A model generated the notes under the pieces. It made no database searches. It was not told the origin of the DNA and saw only the letters and a program-made list of their open reading frames with translations. DNA of 64,000 bases. Source: Pseudoalteromonas luteoviolacea (GTDB lineage: Bacteria > Pseudomonadota > Gammaproteobacteria > Enterobacterales > Alteromonadaceae). Positions 42,198-51,446 of this stretch are shown piece by piece (within the stretch, counting starts at the first letter, position 1; each line of letters opens with the position of its first letter). The DNA lies in NCBI RefSeq assembly GCF_001750165.1, contig NZ_CP015411.1:3882501-3946500 (forward strand), in the 5' to 3' direction. The position numbers were made by a program, and so were the translations under genes.

Positions 42198-43049
42198 TTA
42201 CACAGAAAATGGATATTGGATCGCGTCATGATGTTGATAGCCTGTCACTTCAAAGTCATCCAAAGTCACCCAAGTTTCTAAGTCTTCGAAAGTCTTAATC
42301 TCAGGGTTGATGTGAAGCTGTGGAGATGCAAAAGGAGTCCGCTTTAATTGTACGTCTCTCATTAACTCCAGTTGATCTTCATAAATATGCGCGTTGACAA
42401 TTTTATGGAATGCTTTTCCTGCTTCAAGTCCAGTGATCTGGGCTACTAACTTCAATAAAGTAAAGACTTGTATCGCGTTAAAATTGCCTCCGAGTGGTAC
42501 ATCTTGGCTACGCTGATAACTATTTAAATACAGTACACCGTCTAAGATTGAAAACTGATGCTGGAACATACATGGACGTAAGCACCCTAAATGAAAAGAT
42601 CCTGGGTGATAAAAAGTGATGATTTCACCACGATTGTCGATGCCCTTCGATAAGTCATCGATCACTTGCTTAACCAAATCGACACTTCCACCATCAGGCT
42701 TTGGGAAATTTCTGGCTACAGCGCCATACACAAACCCCATATCGTCCTCGCCTTTGCGGTTTGGGTTTTTAAGCCAATCTTGGTTCTCGTTAGCATTGGC
42801 ATTCCAAGTATTACAGCCAATCTCTCTGAACTGAGCTGCACTGTCATAGCCACGCAAATACCCAAGTAATTCAGCAATCGCCGCTTTCCAAAAACTTTTG
42901 CGAGTTGTATCGAGAGGAAATTCATTTTTATCGACATGATAGGTTAAATCAGCATTTATTACCGTAAGGCACCTTTTTCCTGTTCTTTTGTTCTCAACCC
43001 ATTTTCCCTCATCAACAATACGCTGACATAAGTCTAAATATTGGCTCAT
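42198..43049 (-). CDS. thyA: Thymidylate synthase
   Basis: 283 aa. It converts dUMP to dTMP with methylene-THF. The active-site Cys lies in LGCLRPCMFQHQFSIL, with the downstream YQRSQDVPLGGNFNAIQ motif and HIYEDQ. The active-site region has CLRPCMFQHQ where many ThyA proteins have ALPPCH. This is the longer ThyA variant seen in several marine gammaproteobacteria. The usual lgt-thyA adjacency is broken here by about 7 kb carrying metal-efflux and peptide genes. Confidence 0.93.
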   Translation of the reverse strand: MSQYLDLCQRIVDEGKWVENKRTGKRCLTVINADLTYHVDKNEFPLDTTRKSFWKAAIAELLGYLRGYDSAAQFREIGCNTWNANANENQDWLKNPNRKGEDDMGFVYGAVARNFPKPDGGSVDLVKQVIDDLSKGIDNRGEIITFYHPGSFHLGCLRPCMFQHQFSILDGVLYLNSYQRSQDVPLGGNFNAIQVFTLLKLVAQITGLEAGKAFHKIVNAHIYEDQLELMRDVQLKRTPFASPQLHINPEIKTFEDLETWVTLDDFEVTGYQHHDAIQYPFSV

Positions 43050-43286
43050 TACCTAACCCTATCACTCTACAAATTTCAACTATGCGCTATCATACACTGC
43101 AAGACAAAGCTAAACCATCATTGCAGGGGGAATCATAAGTTTGCACTTTAAATCAAAGTGACTATCACATTGATAATGTCCAATACATCTAAACGCATGA
43201 TAGAAAGAAATTTGTTATTTACTTTACCGAACAATTATTGCTAGATTAATCATGATTTAGTTAAAAAATAAAAAATAAGGAAAATC

Positions 43287-43430
43287 ATGAAACTAAAAAT
43301 CAAAAAAAACTCACTCAAAAAGTTATCTAACAGCAAAGTCTTACAAGCTAAGTTAACAAAACAAGTCGCTGGTGGTGAACCTGATTTATGCCCGACAGAT
43401 GGTCAAAATGCGTGTTTCCAACAATTCTAA
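43287..43430 (+). CDS. RiPP-like precursor peptide with VAGG leader (peptide 1)
   Basis: 47 aa. A basic leader, MKLKIKKNSLKKLS, runs to a double-glycine site QVAGG at residues 26-30. The remaining 17 residues (EPDLC...CFQQF) contain two cysteines eight residues apart. AAGG lies 6-7 nt before the ATG. This is the layout of a ribosomally made secreted peptide whose leader is cut after GG by a C39-type protease/ABC exporter. No modification or export gene is seen within the window, so it would be processed elsewhere. A possible terminator hairpin follows at 43477. Confidence 0.6.
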   Translation: MKLKIKKNSLKKLSNSKVLQAKLTKQVAGGEPDLCPTDGQNACFQQF

Positions 43431-43588
43431 ACACTGTCATTGATACAATTAATCAGTCACGTTTAGTTATGAAAAAGAAGTAGTGTTTACCTAAACATTA
43501 CTTCACTTCTTAGTTATATTAAACTTTAGTTGTTCCACCCTTTTCAATAACGTTGTTCAGCCAAATTCTTTCAAAGACGAAACAAAGG

Positions 43589-43735
43589 TTAAAAAGCGAT
43601 TAAATTCAGAACCATAGCAATCAACATGCTATCCGCTAATGGGGTTGCAATTCGACTCATCACTTCAGAACCAGTACCAAGACCGCATAAAACCGCAAGT
43701 ATTCTGACAATAATGATGTCATTGTCTTCATAGCT
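43589..43735 (-). pseudogene. Remnant of a cusA-like RND pump gene, C-terminal part
   Basis: Aligns without gaps to 44203-44310 inside cusA. Shared DNA includes TTCGACTCATCACTTCAGA. Translated on the minus strand it gives LGTGSEVMSRIATPLADSM against YGTGAGSEVMSRIAAPLVGGM of CusA, then ends NLIAF-stop. There is no upstream open frame. It is either debris of a second efflux operon or a partial duplication. Confidence 0.8.
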
Positions 43736-43801
43736 GCCCCTTGAAAGATTTAAACACGCCTGTTACCGTACAAAAAACACCCAAAAAAAAGAGAAGGACT
43801 T

Positions 43802-43897
43802 ATGAAAAAACAATTAACTTTAGCAGAAATAAAAACAGTCGCTGGTGGTCGTGGTGGCGGCATGGTTGTCCCAATGCCAAAACCGGTGGAAGATTAA
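43802..43897 (+). CDS. Short GG-leader peptide (peptide 2)
   Basis: 31 aa: leader MKKQLTLAEIKTVAGG, then a Gly/Pro/Met-rich 15-residue tail (RGGGMVVPMPKPVED). It shares the VAGG cleavage motif with peptide 1 but no other sequence, and lacks cysteine. AAGGA precedes the ATG. A strong GC-rich stem-loop (43932-43957) follows. It may be a second small secreted peptide or a bacteriocin-like gene; the size makes the call tentative. Confidence 0.5.
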   Translation: MKKQLTLAEIKTVAGGRGGGMVVPMPKPVED

Positions 43898-44103
43898 TTA
43901 ACAACACCTAGTGCCAAAAACGCGTGAGGTTGCGCTACTTTTAGCGCAACCTACTAATGTAAAATCTCTCGAAAGGTTTAACTAACCCTCTTTAATTAAT
44001 ACCAAAAATGCAAAGGCACTTTAGAGCACATAAAAGCCGTACTTCAATGTGCTATAACACTACTTTTTACACAATGCCTCCAGACCCATAATAGATGAAC
44101 AAT

Positions 44104-47100
44104 TTATTCAAATGCTCTATTAAACTGATCTAACTCTTTTCGTTTCAATAGACTATAAATTGCAGGTAACACAATCAATGTCAGCACCACAGCACTCGTC
44201 ATGCCACCAACCAAAGGCGCTGCAATTCGACTCATCACTTCAGAGCCTGCACCAGTACCGTATAAAATCGGTAGCAATCCGACAATAATGGTCGTCACTG
44301 TCATCATAACGGGCCTCACTCTGAGACCAGCACCATGAAGTAGAGCACTTTGATACTCTTCGAGAGAAATTGAAGCGCCTGTATGCGAAGCCCGCTCTTT
44401 GAGAGAGTGGAGTGCTTGGTTTAAATACACCAGCATTATTACCCCAATTTCCACTGCTACACCTGCCAACGCTATGAACCCTACGCCAACCGCAACAGAA
44501 AAGTTGAATCCTTCTAAGTACATCAGCCATATCCCACCAATCATGGCCATAGGGAGTGTCACCATAATCATCAAAACTTCTGTCATGGCTCTGAAATTCA
44601 GATATAGCAAAATAACAATGATTGCCAACGTTAAAGGCAATACATAAGATAATTTCTCTTGCGCCCTTTGCATATATTCGTATTGACCAGCCCAAGAGAT
44701 AGAATAGCCAGAAGGCAAGTCCAACTCTTCTGCTAAGAATACTTTTGCATTATTCACATAAGAGCCAACATCAACACCTTCTATATCAATGTATGTCCAA
44801 CCATTAAGCCGCGCATTTTCGCTTTTGATGCTTGCGGGCCCAGTATCAATATAAATATGTGCAACATCACCGAGTGAGATTTGTGCGCCTAATGGCGTCA
44901 CCAAAGGCAACTTAGCTAACGATTCAGGGGAGTTTCTGTGATGCTGAGGATAGCGAATATTCACAGGGTATCGCTCTTGTCCTTCTATAGATTGAGTAAT
45001 GGTTTTCCCACCAATGGCACTGGCTACCACCTGCTGAACATCCGCAATATTTAACCCAAAGCGACTGGCTTGTACACGAGAAATGTCGACTTTAATATAA
45101 CGGCCTCCGGCGACCCGCTCAGAATAAACGGACGCCGTTCCCTCTAATGCAGGTAAAATTGCCTCAATTTGCTGACCAATCTGCTGAATAACGTCCAAGT
45201 CAGGACCTGCAACCTTGATGCCCACAGGCGTTTTGATCCCCGTTGCCAACATGTCTATGCGCGTTTTTATCGGCATTACCCAAGCATTAGTTAAACCGGG
45301 AAACTTAACCAAACTGTCCAACTCCGATTTTAAGCTTTCTGTTGTTACACCCTCTCGCCATTGAGACTTTGGCTTTAATTGAATGAAGGTTTCGATCATT
45401 GTCAATGGCGCAGGATCCGTTGCGGTTTCTGCGCGTCCAACTTTACCAAAAACATTGTCAACTTCTGGGACTGTGCGAATGAGTTTATCAGTTTGCTGTA
45501 AAAGTTCACGGGCTTTAGCAATAGAAATGCCTGGGTACGTGGTCGGCATGTACATCAAATCGCCTTCATCCAAGGGCGGCATAAATTCACTACCAATCTT
45601 ATTCACAGGATAAAAGCCAGCAACCGTGACAAGCACAGCCAATGCAATCGTACTTTTAGGAAAGCGCATCACTTGCTTAAGCACTGGCATGTATACTGCT
45701 ATTAAAACTCGGTTTAACGGGTTTTTGCTCTCCGAAAGTACTTTTCCGCGAATGAAGTACCCCATCAATACAGGCACAAGCGTAATGGCCAAGCCCGCAG
45801 ATGCGGCCATCGCATAGGTCTTAGTATACGCCAGTGGCTCAAACATCCGGCCTTCTTGCGCTTCTAAGATAAACACAGGTAAAAATGATACGGTAATGAT
45901 CAGTAAGCTGAAAAATAATGCGGGGCCCACTTCACAAGCCGCCTTAGTGACAATTTCCCAGCGGTTCTCATCTGTTAGTGGCGTTTTTTCCATATGCTTG
46001 TGCATATTTTCAATCATCACGATCGCGCCATCTGTCATAGCACCAATGGCTATTGCAATGCCTCCTAAGGACATAATATTGGCATTAATGCCCTGCAAAT
46101 GCATGATAATGAATGACGCTAATATACCAAGTGGCAATGAAACCACTGCCACTGCTGAAGACCTCAAATGAAATAAAAAGGCCACGCAAATCACTGCAAC
46201 AACCAACAGTTCCTCGGCCAACTTTTGCCATAAGTTTTCTACCGCCGCTTCGATTAATTGAGAGCGATCATACACAGGCACAACTTCAACCCCCCTAGGT
46301 AAAGATGACTCGAGAGAAGCGAGCTTCTCCTTCACTCCTTCAATGGTCGCCTGCGCATTTTCGCCGGAGCGCATCACCACAATACCGCCGACCACTTCCC
46401 CTTCACCGTTGAGTTCAGCAATGCCACGGCGCATTTGTGGCCCCAAACGCACATCAGCCACATTGGCAATGGTCAAAAGCGTGCCACTTTCACTCACTCC
46501 AAGAGGGATCTGCTCAATATCAGCAAGCGCATCTATGTAACCTGTCGCCGTTACCATATATTCGGCTTCAGCCATTTCAATTACTGAGGCTCCCATCTCT
46601 TGATTGCCTTGCTTCAAAGCAATTTCAATCAAGCTTAATGGGATCCCATAAGCTCTCAGTTTGTCAGGGTCAACTTCTACCTGATACTGTTTTACCATGC
46701 CACCGACAGTGGCGACTTCAGACACGCCTGATACCGTCTGTAACTCATATTTTAAAAACCAATCTTGAATACTTCGTAGCTGGCTCAAGTCATGGCGGCC
46801 CGTTTTATCTGTCAATGCATAGATATAGATCCAACCAACCCCAGTTGCGTCCGGCCCAAGCTGCGGTTTTGCAGAACTAGGTAGGTCACTGGCAGCCTGA
46901 TTCAAATACTCGAGTACGCGACTGCGTGCCCAATACATATCTGTATCATCATCAAAAACTATGTAGACGTAAGAGTCTCCAAAAAAAGAAAAACCACGCA
47001 CTGTCTTTGCACCAGGCACTGATAGCATAGCGGTGCTCAATGGAAAAGTGACTTGATCTTGCACAACTTGTGGCGCTTGTCCGGGGTAACTCGTCTTTAT

Positions 47101-47244
47101 AATTACCTGTACATCAGATAAATCTGGAATGGCATCTACAGGGGTTTGTTTTAACGAATAAACGCCACCAAAAGTCAAAATAATCGTCAGTAACAGCACC
47201 AAAAATCGATTACTCACCGACCACTTGATAATTGATTCAATCAC
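44104..47244 (-). CDS. cusA: Copper/silver efflux RND transporter CusA
   Basis: 1046 aa, the full length of heavy-metal RND pumps. Twelve membrane segments in two halves. Landmarks: the TPVDAIPDLSDVQVIIKTSYPGQAPQ opening, the IGAMTDGAIVMIENMHKHME segment in TM4 with the proton-relay Asp, the MPPLDEGDLMYMPTTYPG motif with methionines, and GTGAGSEVMSRIAAPLVGGM near the end. It exports Cu(I)/Ag(I) from periplasm or cytosol through a tripartite complex. It follows cusB by 12 nt. No outer-membrane CusC is present nearby. Confidence 0.93.
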   Translation of the reverse strand: MIESIIKWSVSNRFLVLLLTIILTFGGVYSLKQTPVDAIPDLSDVQVIIKTSYPGQAPQVVQDQVTFPLSTAMLSVPGAKTVRGFSFFGDSYVYIVFDDDTDMYWARSRVLEYLNQAASDLPSSAKPQLGPDATGVGWIYIYALTDKTGRHDLSQLRSIQDWFLKYELQTVSGVSEVATVGGMVKQYQVEVDPDKLRAYGIPLSLIEIALKQGNQEMGASVIEMAEAEYMVTATGYIDALADIEQIPLGVSESGTLLTIANVADVRLGPQMRRGIAELNGEGEVVGGIVVMRSGENAQATIEGVKEKLASLESSLPRGVEVVPVYDRSQLIEAAVENLWQKLAEELLVVAVICVAFLFHLRSSAVAVVSLPLGILASFIIMHLQGINANIMSLGGIAIAIGAMTDGAIVMIENMHKHMEKTPLTDENRWEIVTKAACEVGPALFFSLLIITVSFLPVFILEAQEGRMFEPLAYTKTYAMAASAGLAITLVPVLMGYFIRGKVLSESKNPLNRVLIAVYMPVLKQVMRFPKSTIALAVLVTVAGFYPVNKIGSEFMPPLDEGDLMYMPTTYPGISIAKARELLQQTDKLIRTVPEVDNVFGKVGRAETATDPAPLTMIETFIQLKPKSQWREGVTTESLKSELDSLVKFPGLTNAWVMPIKTRIDMLATGIKTPVGIKVAGPDLDVIQQIGQQIEAILPALEGTASVYSERVAGGRYIKVDISRVQASRFGLNIADVQQVVASAIGGKTITQSIEGQERYPVNIRYPQHHRNSPESLAKLPLVTPLGAQISLGDVAHIYIDTGPASIKSENARLNGWTYIDIEGVDVGSYVNNAKVFLAEELDLPSGYSISWAGQYEYMQRAQEKLSYVLPLTLAIIVILLYLNFRAMTEVLMIMVTLPMAMIGGIWLMYLEGFNFSVAVGVGFIALAGVAVEIGVIMLVYLNQALHSLKERASHTGASISLEEYQSALLHGAGLRVRPVMMTVTTIIVGLLPILYGTGAGSEVMSRIAAPLVGGMTSAVVLTLIVLPAIYSLLKRKELDQFNRAFE

Positions 47245-47256
47245 ATCAAACTCCTA

Positions 47257-48981
47257 TCAATGACCAGCATGAGTATTATGCTCACTACTGTTAAGGCCTT
47301 TTATGTCAACGATGACTAAGTCGTCTCTGACCTCAAAAGTAAACGTGATTTCCTGAGCAACTTTAAAATCTGCTAGTGGCAGTGATTCATCCACCAAAAA
47401 ATCCATGGTTGCAGCAGCTCTGTTCCACTTCTCTATCGCTTCACGAGTGATGTTTAGCGTGCGGTCACGGCGAGAAATATGATTAATCACACCTTTGACG
47501 GTCGCTGTCGGAATTGTAGGCTCAGACATAATATGTATTTCCGTCACTTGATAGCGGCCCGACTCAAGCTGAGTCACTTCAAAATGTAGTGTTTGTCCCG
47601 CTTTTAATTCCTCGATATCGACCGCTTGTGCAACATCAAAGTCCATCGTCATCTCAGGCCAACTCCACGCTGCAACAGGCCCATGTGTTACATTGATCTT
47701 TCGACTCTGTTCATGTACGCTGTGCACATTCCCTTGCATCCATACTGATGTTGGCTTTTCATCGAGTGTTATACGCTTAAAGTCAGAGCTTTTACTCGAC
47801 TCCGAATCAATCAAAAACTGCGCGGAAGTCACTACAGTTTCACCTTCGCTTAATCCGGATATAATCTCAATATGCGTTTCATCGATGTGGCCAATTTCGA
47901 CCCCAACTGACTTAAACTGTCCTTCTCCCAATGCTAATACCACTCGATTTTGTAAGCCGGTTCTGATCACAGATTCTTTTGGTACCAGAATTGTATTTTT
48001 GGTGTTTTTAGGTTTAATCAGGATCCGGGCAAACATATTAGGCTTGAGGGCTTTATCCGTATTCTCAAATTTGATTCGCACGCGTAAAGTACGGCTTTCT
48101 CCATCCAAGTTAGGGTACACGTAATCGACCTGACCATGCCACGTTCTGCTAGGCATATAGTCTAACGTCATCACAACGGGCAACCCGGCTTCAATAAGAC
48201 TTGCTTCACGTTCAAATACTGCCGCCTCTACCCAAACATGATCTAGCTGCCCTATGCTCATCATGGTTGTTCCTGGCTGCACATAGTAGCCTTCACGGAT
48301 CTTAAGGTTTTTAACAACCCCTGATTGTGGTGTATAAAAGGTGACTGTTTGACGTACTTGTTTAGTTTTTATTAATTGCTCAATAAAGTCAGTCGATATT
48401 TTAAGGGCACGTAGGCGCTTGCGTGCAGCATCTATCAATTGCTTGTCAGCTTGATTCAGCGCAACCAACATTTCTTTTTGCGCATTAACCAACTCAGGTG
48501 AGTACAAATCATAAAGAGCCTGCCCTTGCTCAACCTCATCACCAACAGCCTTCACATATAGATTATCTACCCAGCCATCTACACGAGGGTGAATGTGAAC
48601 TAACCTATGTTCATCATATTGCACATAACCCACAGTATTAATATCTTGCTGTAATGCGCCTAATGTCACTTTGCCCGTTCTAACTCCAAGATTATTAACC
48701 ACATGAGGAGAGATTTTTACCACCCCAGGTCCAAATTTGTTTTCTCCTTGAGACTCTTCATAAACGGGAACAAGGTCCATGCCCATTGGCGATTTACCGG
48801 GTTGATCGCGACGGTAATTCGCATCCATTGGAGCAACCCAGTAAAGCGGCTTTTTTTCATCCGCGTCGCTTTTCTGAATATCAACCATCGTATGATGACT
48901 ATCGCGCAATGCAACAACACCTGCGCCAATCACAATGCCTACTGTCAGCGCCATTATTATTTTTACAACTGGTGTACTCAT
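47257..48981 (-). CDS. cusB: CusB-type membrane fusion protein with two CusF-like C-terminal domains
   Basis: 574 aa, longer than E. coli CusB (about 407). N-terminal membrane anchor; heavy-metal-binding segment YWVAPMDANYRRDQPGKSPMGMDLVPVY; barrel-sandwich and helical hairpin domains to about residue 400. The first CusF-like domain (about 410-485) keeps the metal ligands: His in VTHGP, Trp in WSW and both Met in EMTMDF. The second (about 490-565) has ITREA for His, Arg for Trp and Ala for one Met, so it looks metal-blind. It links CusA to the outer-membrane channel and delivers copper. Confidence 0.9.
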   Translation of the reverse strand: MSTPVVKIIMALTVGIVIGAGVVALRDSHHTMVDIQKSDADEKKPLYWVAPMDANYRRDQPGKSPMGMDLVPVYEESQGENKFGPGVVKISPHVVNNLGVRTGKVTLGALQQDINTVGYVQYDEHRLVHIHPRVDGWVDNLYVKAVGDEVEQGQALYDLYSPELVNAQKEMLVALNQADKQLIDAARKRLRALKISTDFIEQLIKTKQVRQTVTFYTPQSGVVKNLKIREGYYVQPGTTMMSIGQLDHVWVEAAVFEREASLIEAGLPVVMTLDYMPSRTWHGQVDYVYPNLDGESRTLRVRIKFENTDKALKPNMFARILIKPKNTKNTILVPKESVIRTGLQNRVVLALGEGQFKSVGVEIGHIDETHIEIISGLSEGETVVTSAQFLIDSESSKSSDFKRITLDEKPTSVWMQGNVHSVHEQSRKINVTHGPVAAWSWPEMTMDFDVAQAVDIEELKAGQTLHFEVTQLESGRYQVTEIHIMSEPTIPTATVKGVINHISRRDRTLNITREAIEKWNRAAATMDFLVDESLPLADFKVAQEITFTFEVRDDLVIVDIKGLNSSEHNTHAGH

Positions 48982-49075
48982 ACTATTTTTCTCCCATTCA
49001 TCACAGGCATTACTTCATCTGGCTGAAAATTATTAGAGACGCCAGCAGTCGTTAATTGAATAATTGAAAAGCACA

Positions 49076-49576
49076 TTAAAACTGCTCCTTATATGTACTT
49101 ATTTCAGTAAATACTTGACTACTGCCATCAGCCATCAACACCAATATTTGATACGGGTGAAAACGTTGACCGACTTCCATACCCGGTGATCCAAGTGGCA
49201 TAGCAGGCACAGATAAACCAATAGCGCCTTTCACCGGTGCTGCTAAAAATTGCTTGATGAATTTAGCCGGTACATGGCCCTCAAACACATAACCACCATC
49301 ACTCACACCAGTATGGCAAGACTGATAACGAGGCTTAATGTTTAATTGACTCTTCACTCCACCTAAATCAGGCAAGTCATAAACTTGATGGGCGATACCT
49401 TGCTGAGACAAATGACTTAACCATTTAATACAACACCCACATGTCGGCGTTTTGTATACCTTGAGTCGTGGTTGCTCAACATTGTGTTGTGCTTGAGCTG
49501 CATTATGAAAGTTGCATATGGCAACAATGAATAACACGTACGTGACAAACTTAAATTTAAACATTCTGGAACTCAT
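49076..49576 (-). CDS. DUF411 metal-binding protein
   Basis: 166 aa, periplasmic, with a signal peptide. The motif PTCGCCIKWLSHL, a CxxC-like cluster (C-x-C-C), and the KPRYQSCHTG segment match DUF411 proteins found in copper-resistance loci. A Met/Pro loop (SVPAMPLGSPGMEVG) may add thioether ligands. A likely periplasmic copper carrier for the adjacent efflux system. Confidence 0.85.
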   Translation of the reverse strand: MSSRMFKFKFVTYVLFIVAICNFHNAAQAQHNVEQPRLKVYKTPTCGCCIKWLSHLSQQGIAHQVYDLPDLGGVKSQLNIKPRYQSCHTGVSDGGYVFEGHVPAKFIKQFLAAPVKGAIGLSVPAMPLGSPGMEVGQRFHPYQILVLMADGSSQVFTEISTYKEQF

Positions 49577-49703
49577 TTTTATTTGAAAAATGCCATCGCT
49601 GATATTTCAAAAGTAATTGAAAATACTTTTTGAAACATAAAGCGCAATACAGCGGAATAGCTGACTATTAAAAAGCTATTTTTTGGGCACATTAACCCTA
49701 GAG

Positions 49704-50132
49704 TTAAGCCAGAATGGGGGGTTTATAGACAGTGTAAATTAACTGGTTAGGTGAGCCGGAATAGGCTGATAAAGGCTTTTCTGTTACCTGTTTAAACGTG
49801 GTAAATACGGAGGGTTCACTCATAAAAAGAGAAAAAGGCGCACATAAGCTTGTAGGGCACGCACACTCTGTCTCACAGCAATCCATTTCGTGGTGGGACG
49901 GCATAGAATGATTCATATTACTGTGCTGATGATGGTTTTGAGAGGCATCATGACTAGGTAAATGCATGGACATCGTTGCTTTTGCGGCCGGCATGTCGTG
50001 ATCACAGATCATCTGAGCTTGCGCAACGGGTTGAAACACTGACATCACAAATACAATAGCAACGAGCAATAAATGCAAGGCACTGTATGTTTTCTTTGAT
50101 GTGGATGAGTAGTTCAAGTGTTTCAGCTTCAT
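49704..50132 (-). CDS. His/Met-rich CopL-like copper-responsive protein
   Basis: 142 aa with a hydrophobic N-terminal signal/anchor (ALHLLLVAIVFVMSVFQPVAQA). The middle is rich in His and Met (SHDASQNHHQHSNMNHSMPSHHE) followed by DCCETECACPTSLCAP, a dense metal-ligand cluster. This looks like CopL or DUF2946 proteins that regulate or buffer copper upstream of efflux genes. It is first in the presumed copper transcription unit. Family assignment is moderate. Confidence 0.6.
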   Translation of the reverse strand: MKLKHLNYSSTSKKTYSALHLLLVAIVFVMSVFQPVAQAQMICDHDMPAAKATMSMHLPSHDASQNHHQHSNMNHSMPSHHEMDCCETECACPTSLCAPFSLFMSEPSVFTTFKQVTEKPLSAYSGSPNQLIYTVYKPPILA

Positions 50133-50234
50133 TTAGCGTAATTGAGATTACTATAACGCTAAAATGACCATTAATAAAATTATTGTGTATGTTTAGTGAA
50201 GATTGGACTCCACTAAACACATAGTTTATATGAA

Positions 50235-51035
50235 TTAAGCTGCTTTGACCGTTTCTCTGCGATGGGCCCAAATCATTAACCCAAGGCCACCGATGATCAT
50301 TGGCAAAGATAGAATTTGGCCTTGAGAGATGATCCCTGCATGCAATCCAATATGCGCATCTGGCTCTCTGAAATACTCGATGGCAAACCTAAAGACACCG
50401 TACCCCAATAAAAACAAGCCTGCGATGCTGCCTGCTGGTCGAGGCTGTTTTCGGTACCAAACTAAAATTAAGAATAATACAAGGCCTTCAAAGAAAGCTT
50501 CATAAAGCTGTGAGGGGTGTCTAGGCACTCCACCTGCATTTACACCAGGAAATATAACCGCCCAAGGCACATCCGTTTGACGACCCCAAAGCTCGCCATT
50601 AATGAAGTTACCAATTCGACCAGCTAGCAACCCAATAGGTACCATAGGCACCACAAAGTCTCCGACAGCCAAAGGAGATTTATTTGTACGCCATGCAAAA
50701 ATGAAAATTGCTGTTATCACACCGAGGGCCCCTCCATGGAAAGACATGCCACCTTCCCATACTTTAAATAACATGAGCGGATCGGATAAAAAGGAAGAGA
50801 AATTATAAAACAGCACGTAACCTATTCGGCCACCCAGAATAACGCCCAGCATACCGTAAAAAAGTAAGTCGCTAACTTGATCTTTGGTCCACCCCGAATT
50901 AGGTTTGTCAGCTTCTTTATTTGCCCACCACATTGCAAATGCAAAGCCTATTAAGTACATAAGGCCGTACCAACGGACACTTAGAGGCCCGACTGTAAAG
51001 ATAATCGGATCGATTTCCGGAAACTGCAAAGCCAT
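50235..51035 (-). CDS. lgt: Prolipoprotein diacylglyceryl transferase
   Basis: 266 aa, polytopic inner-membrane enzyme that attaches diacylglycerol to the lipobox Cys of prolipoproteins. The family signature GRIGNFINGELWGR and the SFHGGALG motif are intact, with about seven membrane segments. The last residues (WAHRRETVKAA) are cytosolic. It is not adjacent to thyA, its usual partner. Confidence 0.96.
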   Translation of the reverse strand: MALQFPEIDPIIFTVGPLSVRWYGLMYLIGFAFAMWWANKEADKPNSGWTKDQVSDLLFYGMLGVILGGRIGYVLFYNFSSFLSDPLMLFKVWEGGMSFHGGALGVITAIFIFAWRTNKSPLAVGDFVVPMVPIGLLAGRIGNFINGELWGRQTDVPWAVIFPGVNAGGVPRHPSQLYEAFFEGLVLFLILVWYRKQPRPAGSIAGLFLLGYGVFRFAIEYFREPDAHIGLHAGIISQGQILSLPMIIGGLGLMIWAHRRETVKAA

Positions 51036-51446
51036 CGCTTTCCCTCAATAAAATAACACTTTGTCTGTAATCACATGCAATATGAACACAAACACCTTTT
51101 TAATTGTTGTTACTGGTAAATATTGTGCGGCTTTGACATTAAACACTGCTCAAAACCAAGAAGTCTGTACCATACCAAATAAATCAGTTAAGTAAACATA
51201 CCTTAAAAGCCTAAAAACAAAAGTTAACTTTCAGTACGTCATGTTTTTGCAGCATCAAATACCACATATTGCTTTTATATTAAGTTACGCAGGTTATCAG
51301 TGTAGTGGTTACCAATGCTAAATTTTCCCAAGGAAATCTGTGTATAGCATAAAAGTAGACGTTGCTTGCTAAATACTGGATAGAACTTTTTAAGCTTCTG
51401 CGCCCAGATGATACGTTCCTATTTTCCTTATTGGGTGCTAGTGCAA
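51036..51446. other. Intergenic region between lgt and ptsP
   Basis: 410 bp of AT-rich DNA. I see no gene, RNA or clear terminator in it; it should contain the lgt promoter. Confidence 0.5.

Larger units (their letters stand above)
43050..44103. other. Intergenic stretch with two peptide genes and a pseudogene fragment
   Basis: About 1 kb, AT-rich. It holds two small peptide genes (43287-43430 and 43802-43897), a decayed cusA-like fragment (43589-43735) and two stem-loops: AAGTAGTGTTTA/TAAACATTACTT at 43477-43503 and AGGTTGCGCTA/TAGCGCAACCT at 43932-43957. The rest shows nothing I recognise. Its position between thyA and the efflux genes suggests an insertion hotspot. Confidence 0.6.

Noticed and set aside
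43932..43957. Terminator after peptide 2
   Set aside because: The stem-loop is strong but lacks a T-run, so it is noted only as a stem-loop in the intergenic entry.
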